Below are positions 37,212-44,369 of a stretch of DNA of 64,000 bases, in pieces. Origin of the DNA: Ruegeria sp. 6PALISEP08. Lineage in GTDB: Bacteria; Pseudomonadota; Alphaproteobacteria; Rhodobacterales; Rhodobacteraceae. The notes beneath the pieces are model-generated. The model did no database searches, had not been told where the DNA came from, and was given only the letters and a program-made list of their open reading frames with translations. Positions within the stretch are counted from its first letter, which is position 1. Each line of letters starts with the position of its first letter. Position numbers and translations under genes: made by a program. The DNA lies in the NCBI RefSeq assembly GCF_001238295.1, contig NZ_LGXZ01000016.1, positions 43,261-107,260 on the forward strand. Direction: 5' to 3'.

Positions 37212-37685
37212 TCAGTTTCCTTCCGTTTGTTCTGCCTCGGTGCGCTGCTCTTGCAGCTTGCGTTCCCGATCCGGCCAACTCTCCTTGATGAAGGCAAGGA
37301 TGTCCCAGATTTCCTGATCCGACAGAGTTTCTCCGAAACCCGGCATGCCGCTTTTGACGTCAGCGACACCCATCTGTTTTAGTGTTTGGTACCCGCCAAG
37401 CTTTGTATAATCGAACAACAGCTTGTCGCCGTGATGCCAGGTGTGCCCTGTTCGGTCATGCGGGGGAGCTCGCAAGACGCCATCTGGATCAGGTGTCTGC
37501 CAATCTGGTTGACCCTCCAAATTTGCCCCGTGGCATGACGCGCAGTTTTCGGCATACAAAACTGCACCACGTGCCGAATCCGCTGATGCACTGTTTTGTG
37601 CACGCCCGCTCAGGCCCCAGCCAGCGACCGCGACAATGATCACCACAGCAGCTAGTGACACCCATTTCGCCGCGCTCTTGTTCAT
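37212..37685 (-). CDS. c-type cytochrome (monohaem)
   Basis: A 157-residue protein with an N-terminal anchor (8-24), one haem site CASCH (C48, C51, H52) and a probable axial Met in KSGMPGFGETLSD. It overlaps the multicopper oxidase gene by TGATG, so it is a likely electron partner of that enzyme (inference). Confidence 0.92.
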   Translation of the reverse strand: MNKSAAKWVSLAAVVIIVAVAGWGLSGRAQNSASADSARGAVLYAENCASCHGANLEGQPDWQTPDPDGVLRAPPHDRTGHTWHHGDKLLFDYTKLGGYQTLKQMGVADVKSGMPGFGETLSDQEIWDILAFIKESWPDRERKLQEQRTEAEQTEGN

Positions 37686-39055
37686 CACGCCACGCTCAGC
37701 CAGGTCTTCATTCCAGCGGCCTGATGCGACAGCATATGGCAATGAAACAGCCAGTCCCCCGGGTTATCCGCAACGAACGCAATCTCCCGCGTTTCCATCC
37801 GGTCAACCAGTATCGTGTCTCGCAGCGGTCCCAGGCTCCCGTTCGACAGTACTTCCTGAAAGTGCGTCCCGTGCAAGTGCATGGCGTGCGCAAAGACAGT
37901 GTCGTTCTGCATCTGAATACGGACTATGTCGCCACGCGAAACAGAAGCGAGCGGGTCTTCGGGTAACCCTGCGACTCCGTTGAATGTCCAGATCTGTCCT
38001 TCCTGAACCAACTCATTAGCGCTCATGACTTGGCCGTTGTAAGTACCTTGACGCAGTCCGCCCATCGCCCCGCCTTCCATCACCAATTGAACCTTTAAGG
38101 CGTCAGAAACATCTTCAAGAAAAGAAACAGGGTTGGGTGGCAGAGCTTCAATCTCACCGCGGCTGGCAGATGTACCGCTTCCCGAAACCGGGATCTCAGC
38201 GATAACAAATGATTCATCGCGTTCGTGAAGAGTTATTTGAACGGCTTCGTTCGATTCCGCTGTGACGTCGACGATCAAATCTGCTCGCTGCGCAGGTCCG
38301 AAAACAAGTGTTTCGAAATCTTCTGGCTGCCTTACAGGCATGCCATCATAAGCGACCAGTTTCCCGTTTGCGCCACCTACTGACACATACATGATCCGAT
38401 CAGTTGCCACGTTGACCATTCGAATTCGCAATCGCTGGTTCGTCAAAACTTCGGTCATTGGCGATATGCGCGCGTGAACGTAGTTTCCCATGCGACCTGC
38501 ATGGGTCCAATCATGCATTGCACCAAAATCATCTACTATTTGAGCGTCCTTACCCAACCGCCAATCATCCAGAAGGATCGTGATGTCATGGTCCGTGTCC
38601 GGCGGGTCCGTTTCGTCGACGATGAACGCGCCGTAAAGGCCCTTGGCCACTTGTACCGTTGACTGGTTGTGAGAGTGATACCAGAAGGTCCCCGCGTCCT
38701 TCAGAGGCAAGTCATACTGAAATTTGCCGCCGGTTGGTACAGCCTCCTGCGTAAGGCCCGGCACCCCATCCATATTGTTCGGAACCCGCAATCCGTGCCA
38801 ATGGATTGCTGTAGGCTGAGGTAGCGAGTTCAGGAGTGTCCGGCGAACCGTTTCGCCTTGCCGGGCACGAATTTCGGGGCCCGGAACACCGCCATCATAT
38901 CCCCATATCTTGGTTTCAGGATAGCTGTCGGGGGCAACACGTGCCAATCCTGAACGCGCCTCGATTATTCGGGGGGCGGTAGCCGCCCTCCCGATAGTCG
39001 GCACTGCGATTAGTGCCGACGTGCCTGCAACGAATTGCCTGCGATTGAGCTTCAT
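37685..39055 (-). CDS. Multicopper oxidase (CueO/CumA-like)
   Basis: A 456-residue exported enzyme (twin-arginine-like NRRQFVAG). Copper ligands: HWHG (85-88), HSH (127-129), HAMHLHG (390-396) and HCHMLSHQAAGM (438-449), the last giving the type 1 site with an axial Met. It probably oxidises Cu(I) to Cu(II) in the periplasm, lowering toxicity. It lacks the long Met-rich insert of E. coli CueO. It lies among four c-type cytochrome genes, which is unusual for a cuprous oxidase that normally reduces oxygen itself. Confidence 0.93.
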   Translation of the reverse strand: MKLNRRQFVAGTSALIAVPTIGRAATAPRIIEARSGLARVAPDSYPETKIWGYDGGVPGPEIRARQGETVRRTLLNSLPQPTAIHWHGLRVPNNMDGVPGLTQEAVPTGGKFQYDLPLKDAGTFWYHSHNQSTVQVAKGLYGAFIVDETDPPDTDHDITILLDDWRLGKDAQIVDDFGAMHDWTHAGRMGNYVHARISPMTEVLTNQRLRIRMVNVATDRIMYVSVGGANGKLVAYDGMPVRQPEDFETLVFGPAQRADLIVDVTAESNEAVQITLHERDESFVIAEIPVSGSGTSASRGEIEALPPNPVSFLEDVSDALKVQLVMEGGAMGGLRQGTYNGQVMSANELVQEGQIWTFNGVAGLPEDPLASVSRGDIVRIQMQNDTVFAHAMHLHGTHFQEVLSNGSLGPLRDTILVDRMETREIAFVADNPGDWLFHCHMLSHQAAGMKTWLSVA

Positions 39056-39094
39056 TAGGACTTCCTTCCAAAGAAAATTTGATCTCTCACTCGA

Positions 39095-39994
39095 TTATCC
39101 CCCGTCGTGCACATCCAGCAGATAGGTCGCCATTGCCTTCCGGTCTTCGTCTGTCAGAAAGCTGGTGCCATAGTTTACGACCTCTCCCATGGCCCCGCCG
39201 AAGACATCGCCATCAGGCATGACGCCGGTGCGCAACGCGTAGGCCAAATCATCTACCGTCCAACCACGCTTTTGCAGGGTCTCAAAGTCGATGGCCGGTG
39301 CCTTGTCACCGCCCGGCAGGGAGTCACTTCCTTTGAAGTGTTCCGTGTCCGAATTTCTTGCGCCAGCCAGGTTCCTCCCGGTGTGGCAGGCCGCACAATG
39401 CGTGGCACCTTCGACCAGTAGCCGACCCCGGTTCCACACTTCGTCATTGCCCGGCACGGGATCAGTACGGGGTGGTTCCAGAAAAGCCGCGCGCCACAGC
39501 TTCAGGCCCCATCTCTGATTGAAGGGGAACGCCATTTCCTGCTCTTTTGACGGTTCCGCTACCGGTGCAACCGTTTGCCAGGCGGCCCAGAGATCGGCGA
39601 TATCCTGATCCGTGAAATTGGCATAGAACGGATAAGGAAAGGCCGGGTAGTAGGGTTGTCCGCCGGGTGACACGCCTTGACGCACAGCGCGAGCAAACTC
39701 CTCGATTGTCCAGTCACCGATCCCGTGGTCAGGATCTGTGGTCAGGTTCGGCGAAAAGAGCGTGCCGAACGGGGTATCCAACTCCACCCCACCGGCCAAG
39801 GGCGCGCCCCCTTTGGCAAAATCTGTGTGGCAAGCGATACAGCCACTTGCCCTTGCCAGATAAGCCCCGCGGTTAACGTCACCTTGAATGTCGAGAGCTT
39901 GTAAGGGCTGGCCAATTGGCCAAGCCATCACAGCAACAAGTCCCGCTGACGCCGTTACGGCGGCAGCAAGGCCCAATCGGAATATCGGTCTCAT
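39095..39994 (-). CDS. Dihaem c-type cytochrome
   Basis: A 299-residue protein with an N-terminal signal anchor and two haem sites: CIACH (C52, C55, H56) and CAACH near residue 197. The layout matches the dihaem subunits of periplasmic dehydrogenases and of FixP/TsdA-like proteins. It could link the oxidase or another donor to the respiratory chain. It lies 39 bases before the oxidase gene in the operon direction. Confidence 0.9.
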   Translation of the reverse strand: MRPIFRLGLAAAVTASAGLVAVMAWPIGQPLQALDIQGDVNRGAYLARASGCIACHTDFAKGGAPLAGGVELDTPFGTLFSPNLTTDPDHGIGDWTIEEFARAVRQGVSPGGQPYYPAFPYPFYANFTDQDIADLWAAWQTVAPVAEPSKEQEMAFPFNQRWGLKLWRAAFLEPPRTDPVPGNDEVWNRGRLLVEGATHCAACHTGRNLAGARNSDTEHFKGSDSLPGGDKAPAIDFETLQKRGWTVDDLAYALRTGVMPDGDVFGGAMGEVVNYGTSFLTDEDRKAMATYLLDVHDGG

Positions 39995-40003
39995 GACGCA
40001 TTC

Positions 40004-40591
40004 CTATTCCGACCGAAATTGCGTGTGACACGCCGAGCATGTCTGGCTCAGCATCATAAACACACCGTCTGCCGGCATTTCAGACAGCTGTGCTAAGTTT
40101 GGACTGCCAGCCATCATCCCGCTGCCCATCATGGAACCACCTCCCATCATGGAACCACCTCCCATCATGGATTTGCCGCCCATCATGCCGGAACCATGAC
40201 CCGATCCGGACGCCATCAGCCCGTTGTCTGCCGAAAGCGCAAGGCCTTCTGAGTAGATTTCCAATTGTCTGGCTATTTCTGTAAAGGAACCCCAATCCTG
40301 CCAGATTTGCGATTTGGCCTCCGAGGGTTTGCCATCAGATCCCTCTGGAAACAGCTTTGTCATGCTTTCACCGGCGTGGCTTCCGATTTTCTTGGCTTCG
40401 CTTCGTACCGTTTGCGCATTGTAGGGCGTTTTCCCCTGCATCATCGGTGTAAGGACCTTCATGCTGTCCTTCATCGCGGACATGCCATCCATGCGTTCTT
40501 TGACGATGCCGGTTGCGCCACCATGCGCCAGGGCGGCGGCTGCAAACAGAGAAACCAGGGCAACGCCTGTGGTCATTTTTAGAATGTTCAT
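40004..40591 (-). CDS. Cytochrome c'/c556-like protein with Met-Gly repeat insert
   Basis: A 195-residue exported protein of the cytochrome c' four-helix family, with the haem site CSACH (185-189) next to the C-terminus. Between the third and fourth helices (about 126-163) there is an insert of repeated MMGGGS units, encoded by an 18-bp tandem repeat. The family does not normally have it. Met-rich repeats bind Cu(I), so this may be a copper-binding cytochrome (inference). Confidence 0.88.
   Translation of the reverse strand: MNILKMTTGVALVSLFAAAALAHGGATGIVKERMDGMSAMKDSMKVLTPMMQGKTPYNAQTVRSEAKKIGSHAGESMTKLFPEGSDGKPSEAKSQIWQDWGSFTEIARQLEIYSEGLALSADNGLMASGSGHGSGMMGGKSMMGGGSMMGGGSMMGSGMMAGSPNLAQLSEMPADGVFMMLSQTCSACHTQFRSE
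40125..40196. repeat. 18-bp tandem repeat inside the cytochrome c' gene
   Basis: The unit CCCATCATGGAACCACCT is repeated exactly at 40125-40142 and 40143-40160, followed by two degraded units up to 40196. Read on the minus strand it codes for MMGGGS steps. Confidence 0.9.
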
Positions 40592-40646
40592 TGTTTTGTC
40601 CTTGTCGTCTGCTTCGACGCGCCCAGGTTGAGCGCAATTCGACTGG

Positions 40647-40985
40647 TCAGATCAGGACACGCGGCGGTGGTGGGTCAAACGCCGCGATACCGAGAACCCG
40701 GTATTGGGCTCGAGGGATCGAGTATCTTTGTTCAGTATCTTGGGGGCCAGGCGGTGGTGGACCCATCGAAAATAGACCAACAGCGTTGCAAATCGTTCCG
40801 CCATGACAATGTCCGGGATGACCCTGCTTGACATGCTCAACGTCCGCGGAGTCCGTTTGGTCAATCACGTGCTGAGAACCACTGCCATGTGCATGTGCAG
40901 AATCGGCCGTTACAAGTAACCCGCCAATGGCCAGCGCAATTGACAGGATGAAGTAACGAATTGCGGTGCCCACTCGACTCGTCAC
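40647..40985 (-). CDS. Exported Cys/His small protein of the oxidase operon
   Basis: A 112-residue protein with a signal peptide (about 8-29, ending AHAHGSG), GHPGHCHGGTIC, and a proline-rich C-terminus FDPPPPRVLI. Similar in plan to the 21449 and 32702 products. The start is taken as GTG at 40985, just after the upstream cytochrome stop; no clear ribosome binding site confirms it. Confidence 0.55.
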   Translation of the reverse strand: MTSRVGTAIRYFILSIALAIGGLLVTADSAHAHGSGSQHVIDQTDSADVEHVKQGHPGHCHGGTICNAVGLFSMGPPPPGPQDTEQRYSIPRAQYRVLGIAAFDPPPPRVLI

Positions 40986-40987
40986 CT

Positions 40988-41437
40988 TCAGAAAATCCCG
41001 TTTTCCTGCTGCAACTCTCTTATATACGCTACGATGCCTTTCACATCCGCGCGGGTCAAGCCATCGACCGGCGGCATATTGCCAAACTTCCAATGATGCG
41101 CCCGAACTCCATTTTGGACTGCGACATAAAATGCCTCGTCCGAATGGTGGCCTGGCTCATAGGTTTTGTGCACCAATGGTGGTGCAAGACCTTCCAGACC
41201 TGTGGCATTCGTGCCGTGGCACGCCGAACATTTTGCGTCGAATGCAACTTTGCCGACTGCCGCAAATTCGCTCAGCTGCTCCGGCAGATTGACGTTTTCG
41301 ATTGGGTCCCCTGGCTCCAGTGCTGACGTATCAGGTGGCGTCATCGAGTGGCCTGTTCGTTGTTGATTAAGATTGTAGACGACGGCGGCGGCGCCGGCGA
41401 TCACTACTCCGCCTATCAAGAGTGTAAGTTTATCCAT
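40988..41437 (-). CDS. c-type cytochrome (monohaem)
   Basis: A 149-residue protein with an N-terminal anchor (about 5-21) and haem site CSACH (C70, C73, H74). FGNMPPVDGLT likely holds the axial Met. It is the first of four cytochromes in this operon, 69 bases after the L,D-transpeptidase gene. It may be membrane-tethered at the periplasmic face. Confidence 0.92.
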   Translation of the reverse strand: MDKLTLLIGGVVIAGAAAVVYNLNQQRTGHSMTPPDTSALEPGDPIENVNLPEQLSEFAAVGKVAFDAKCSACHGTNATGLEGLAPPLVHKTYEPGHHSDEAFYVAVQNGVRAHHWKFGNMPPVDGLTRADVKGIVAYIRELQQENGIF

Positions 41438-41505
41438 TTCAGTTCTTCGCATGATTGTCAGTTATCGGATTCAACGCGCGCTCGGAAAAATCGGCCTGAC
41501 CAGGA

Positions 41506-42087
41506 TCAGATCAGCTTTACCTGGGTGCCCACGGTGGCAAGCTCAAACAGTTCGGCGATCTGTTCGTTGTACAAACCGATGCACCCGTTGGAGGATCTTC
41601 TACCGATCTTGCGCGTATCGTTGGTGCCGTGGATGCGGTAGTATTGCCAACTCAAGTAGAGCGCATGTGTTCCCAATGGATTCTCCGGACCCGGGCCTAC
41701 ATAGTCAGGCCAAGCGGGGTTGCGCTCTTTCATTGCCGGCGTTGGTCGCCAAGACGGCCCTTCGACCTTGCGAGTAACTGTGGTGTAGCCCAGCCTTGTA
41801 AGGTCTTCCGTCAGCGGTACGCTGGTTGGATACATTCGGTAGACGCTTTCGTCTTCCGACCAATATTGCAGGACCTTGGACTGTGTATCGGACAGGATCA
41901 CACCATTCTTAAGCGTATCAAAGTGGTCCTGCCATTTAGCAACGCGGAATGAGGAAACATTGCGGCGCGTCCCCTCAGTTGCCGTTGATTGGGCCCAAAC
42001 GGCCGGTGCTGGAAAAAGCGTCGTCGCAGCAAACGCGGCAATCACTCCACGTCGCGTAACAACCTTTCCTTCTTTGCTCCGTTTCAT
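41506..42087 (-). CDS. L,D-transpeptidase (YkuD domain), first gene of a CueR-type operon
   Basis: A 193-residue exported enzyme (twin-arginine-like TRRGVIAAFAATTLF) with YkuD active site HGTN...IGRRSSNGCIGLYN. It differs clearly from the paired enzymes at 6852 and 42731 (SNGCIGL rather than SSGCVRM). It directly follows a CueR-type promoter at 42133-42163 and is followed by the cytochrome/oxidase genes, so copper probably induces it. The start could be ATG at 42087 or 42096. Confidence 0.88.
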   Translation of the reverse strand: MKRSKEGKVVTRRGVIAAFAATTLFPAPAVWAQSTATEGTRRNVSSFRVAKWQDHFDTLKNGVILSDTQSKVLQYWSEDESVYRMYPTSVPLTEDLTRLGYTTVTRKVEGPSWRPTPAMKERNPAWPDYVGPGPENPLGTHALYLSWQYYRIHGTNDTRKIGRRSSNGCIGLYNEQIAELFELATVGTQVKLI

Positions 42088-42132
42088 GCCTGCCATCCCA
42101 AAGTTTATTCTTTTTTTCCGACTCAAATAACT

Positions 42133-42163
42133 CGTATGCCCGGTTCCTGCGCTGGAAGGTCAA
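42133..42163 (-). promoter_or_regulatory. CueR-type promoter of the oxidase/cytochrome operon
   Basis: Minus strand: -35 TTGACC, 19-bp spacer TTCCAGCGCAGGAACCGGG, -10 CATACG. The dyad CCTTCC/GGAACC equals that of the copA promoter in both arms. Transcription would start about 40 bases before the L,D-transpeptidase gene. Confidence 0.88.
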
Positions 42164-42447
42164 CACGCAAATGACATTTCATATGGGATGTCTCGTCTGA
42201 ATTGTCGTTGCCGTTGGCGCAGGGATATTTCCTTAGAAGGCGGACCCAAATCATCAAGTCATTGTGGAAAAGCAATTTTTCTTGGACGTAACTCCAGGCT
42301 GCTTTAAGCAAAACCTGACTTTCTTGAATCAACCGAACACAAAAAAGCAACGCTAACAATTGCTTAGTTCTTGGTGAATTGATGTGATCACCCGTCGATG
42401 CGAGGGTAGCAGGCACTACAAATGACAATCACAGTGGACTAAACACC

Positions 42448-42720
42448 ATGTCCTTCAGGAAAGCTTTCCAAGCACTGGCCGCACTTTTGTTCATCGGCGC
42501 TTGTACCGAAACAACGTCAATATCTGCAGATAGCGAGCCCGGAACGTTTTCCCAAGTTCCTGACGCCGTAGCCCAGATTGCTGCTCCGGGCCAGGACCTG
42601 AACGCAGTGAAAATCATGCCTGAGGACGGTTGCTATTGGTATCGCTATGTTGGGCCAGTTGAAACAACCTACCTACCACTTAGGACTATTGAAGGGCGCC
42701 CAATCTGTACGCGCGCCTGA
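42448..42720 (+). CDS. Small predicted lipoprotein, paralogue of the 6538 gene
   Basis: A 90-residue protein with a lipoprotein signal (lipobox FIGAC). The mature part has IAAPGQDLNAVKIMPEDGCYWY and GPVETTYLPL, aligning with the 6538 product over most of its length. Two Cys near the middle and end (DGC, PIC) are kept in both. Family unknown. It is convergent with an L,D-transpeptidase 10 bases away, as at the first copy. Confidence 0.75.
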   Translation: MSFRKAFQALAALLFIGACTETTSISADSEPGTFSQVPDAVAQIAAPGQDLNAVKIMPEDGCYWYRYVGPVETTYLPLRTIEGRPICTRA

Positions 42721-42730
42721 CAAGCGCCTG

Positions 42731-43384
42731 TCAGCTGGTCGCGGTCAGAAGCCGCTCGGGAGGGTAGAGATGAGCCGTGGACCCTGGCCTGACACGATCA
42801 TAAAGCCCGATGATATGTGGCATCGCCATCCTTACGCAGCCAGAACTTGCGCGACCTCCGATAGATCTTGGATAAGGCGTTCCGTGAATTCGCAGGTATG
42901 TGTCGCGACCACCTTCGAACAGATAAAACGCCCTTGATCCCAATGGGTTTGTCGGCCCACCGGGCACACCATCTGCGAATTGCGCATATTCATCAGGGTC
43001 GCGCTCAATCATTTCGGCTGTAGGAGTCCAACGCGGCCATTTGGCCTTTCGCTTGATCGTGTAGACTCCGGGCTCGTAAAGATTGCCTCGGGCAATGGCT
43101 ACGCCGTAACGCATTGCTGTGCCACCGTCTTCGATGAAATACAGATATCGTGCCACCGCGTCGACATGAATGTCACCCGGAGTAAGTGGTCGATTGGTTT
43201 GCACACGCTGAGGCAGGAAACGTGGGTGTAAACCCCAGGGATTGGATGTTGCGGGATCAAAATTGGCTGGAGTTACTTGCGCATCCCACTCCGACCATTG
43301 CGAGGCCGCCGCCGACGTCACTCCAAAAACCGGCTGAGAGAAAATGGCGAGCGAGGCTGCAACAAAATGTCGTCTGGTCAGCAT
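42731..43384 (-). CDS. L,D-transpeptidase (YkuD domain), paralogue of the 6852 gene
   Basis: A 217-residue exported enzyme starting MLTRRHF. Catalytic region HGTP...IGGRASSGCVRM, identical in key residues to the 6852 product and very similar throughout (for example the shared PATSNPWG and GDIHVDAVARYLY). It forms 3-3 peptidoglycan cross-links or anchors proteins. The upstream region shows no clear 19-bp-spacer metal promoter. Confidence 0.9.
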   Translation of the reverse strand: MLTRRHFVAASLAIFSQPVFGVTSAAASQWSEWDAQVTPANFDPATSNPWGLHPRFLPQRVQTNRPLTPGDIHVDAVARYLYFIEDGGTAMRYGVAIARGNLYEPGVYTIKRKAKWPRWTPTAEMIERDPDEYAQFADGVPGGPTNPLGSRAFYLFEGGRDTYLRIHGTPYPRSIGGRASSGCVRMAMPHIIGLYDRVRPGSTAHLYPPERLLTATS

Positions 43385-43697
43385 TGATAGCGCTCCTATT
43401 GCCTGGTTGGTGTCTGGAGTTAGTATCCAGGGGATTAGACAATCCGCGACGGGGGAAGATTTGTCCATTCAATTATTCGTTCGATATCGCTTCGACCCAC
43501 CCGCGAGTTTTCAAGGCTTAAAGTGACCTAGGCAGCTTCGTGTTTAACCTGAAACTTCACCAGGCGTCGGGACGACAATGCCTGCTGTTCATACCCCTAA
43601 AATCTTCCCTGTTCCGGCCGTGTCTATGCACCAAGTAAGGCCCAAGCAAATGCTGGACTGGTTTGACAGCGTCAAATTCGCTTCGCGCCAAAACAGC
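43385..43697. other. Intergenic region, no gene seen
   Basis: About 310 bases between divergent genes. A plus-strand frame at 43578-43808 has no recognisable motif and runs through the CueR-type promoter, so it is not called. The L,D-transpeptidase promoter should lie here. Confidence 0.5.
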
Positions 43698-43728
43698 TTG
43701 ACCTTCCATCGTGGGAAGGCGTTAGCAG
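43698..43728 (+). promoter_or_regulatory. CueR-type promoter of the DUF2933/lipoprotein genes
   Basis: Plus strand: -35 TTGACC, 19-bp spacer with TTCC-ATCGTG-GGAAGG, -10 TAGCAG. The CCTTCC/GGAAGG arms are perfectly inverted. It lies 30 bases before the GTG start of the DUF2933 gene. Confidence 0.8.
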
Positions 43729-43758
43729 AGGTCTCCAATCCAAATTTTGGAGTTGAAT

Positions 43759-44082
43759 GTGAAAAAAAAACAGACTGCAAACGCGCCGCAGGCGTCAGTA
43801 CCGGTTAGCGGCGGCAAGATAATGAAATGGGGCATGATGGTATGTTGCATTGCCATGATAACGCCGATCGCTCTCTACTTGATCGCCGGCGGGACGGTTG
43901 GTGGGCTTTCTGACTCCTTGGGTCTTTTCGCACCGTTGATCCTGTGCCTCGGAGCCCATTTCTTTATGCACAAGGCGATGGAAAAATCCTGTCATTCGAA
44001 CAAATCTGAATCGGAAAGACCAAGGCAACAGACGCCGCGGTCGGACCGAACCCAGTACACCGGCAATAATCTTCAATCATGA
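43759..44082 (+). CDS. DUF2933-family small membrane protein
   Basis: A 107-residue protein: polar N-terminus, two hydrophobic segments (about 25-45 and 52-68) and the signature LILCLGAHFFMHKAMEKSCH, then a polar tail. A paralogue of the 15799 product. Start GTG at 43759 with GGAG upstream, supported by the promoter position; a TTG at 43747 is less likely. It overlaps the lipoprotein gene by ATGA. Confidence 0.75.
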   Translation: MKKKQTANAPQASVPVSGGKIMKWGMMVCCIAMITPIALYLIAGGTVGGLSDSLGLFAPLILCLGAHFFMHKAMEKSCHSNKSESERPRQQTPRSDRTQYTGNNLQS

Positions 44083-44282
44083 AGCTTTGGTGCTCAAGGT
44101 TGGCCGCCACGTCGCTGGCCGCTCTTTCGCTGGCGGCTTGCGCACCACGCCCTAAACTATGCCCGCTGCAACCGCCGCAGCCTGAATACGCCCTGCCCCA
44201 AGGTTGCCGGGTTCAATGGGAGGGCGCGGATGGCGGGGCCTATTTCATCTGCGAAGACGGGCGCGAAGGTTTCGTGAGCTGA
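44079..44282 (+). CDS. Small predicted lipoprotein, 67 aa
   Basis: Lipoprotein signal with lipobox SLAAC near residue 20, followed by a short mature part with two more Cys pairs of uncertain role (LCPLQPP, QGCRVQW, FICEDG). The small size and ATGA overlap with the DUF2933 gene suggest a joint function. Family not recognised. Confidence 0.6.
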   Translation: MKLWCSRLAATSLAALSLAACAPRPKLCPLQPPQPEYALPQGCRVQWEGADGGAYFICEDGREGFVS

Positions 44283-44308
44283 TCGTGGGGATGTGACATT
44301 CCGGCTCG

Positions 44309-44339
44309 TTGACCCTCCAGCGCTGGAATCTGGCAGAGA
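44309..44339 (+). promoter_or_regulatory. CueR-type promoter of scsB
   Basis: Plus strand: -35 TTGACC, 19-bp spacer CTCCAGCGCTGGAATCTGG, weak -10 CAGAGA. The core CCAGCGCTGG is a perfect palindrome shared with the ccmF and 51407 sites. The predicted start of transcription lies after 44343, which favours translation from 44370. Confidence 0.75.
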
Positions 44340-44369
44340 CGGGTGCAAAACAACCGATGGCAACGCGCA

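Noticed and set aside
37509..37530. TTGACCCTCC inside the cytochrome gene, resembling a CueR box
   Set aside because: No inverted arm follows and it lies within a coding sequence.
43578..43808. A 76-codon plus-strand frame upstream of the DUF2933 gene
   Set aside because: It runs through the CueR-type promoter and overlaps the DUF2933 gene in another frame.
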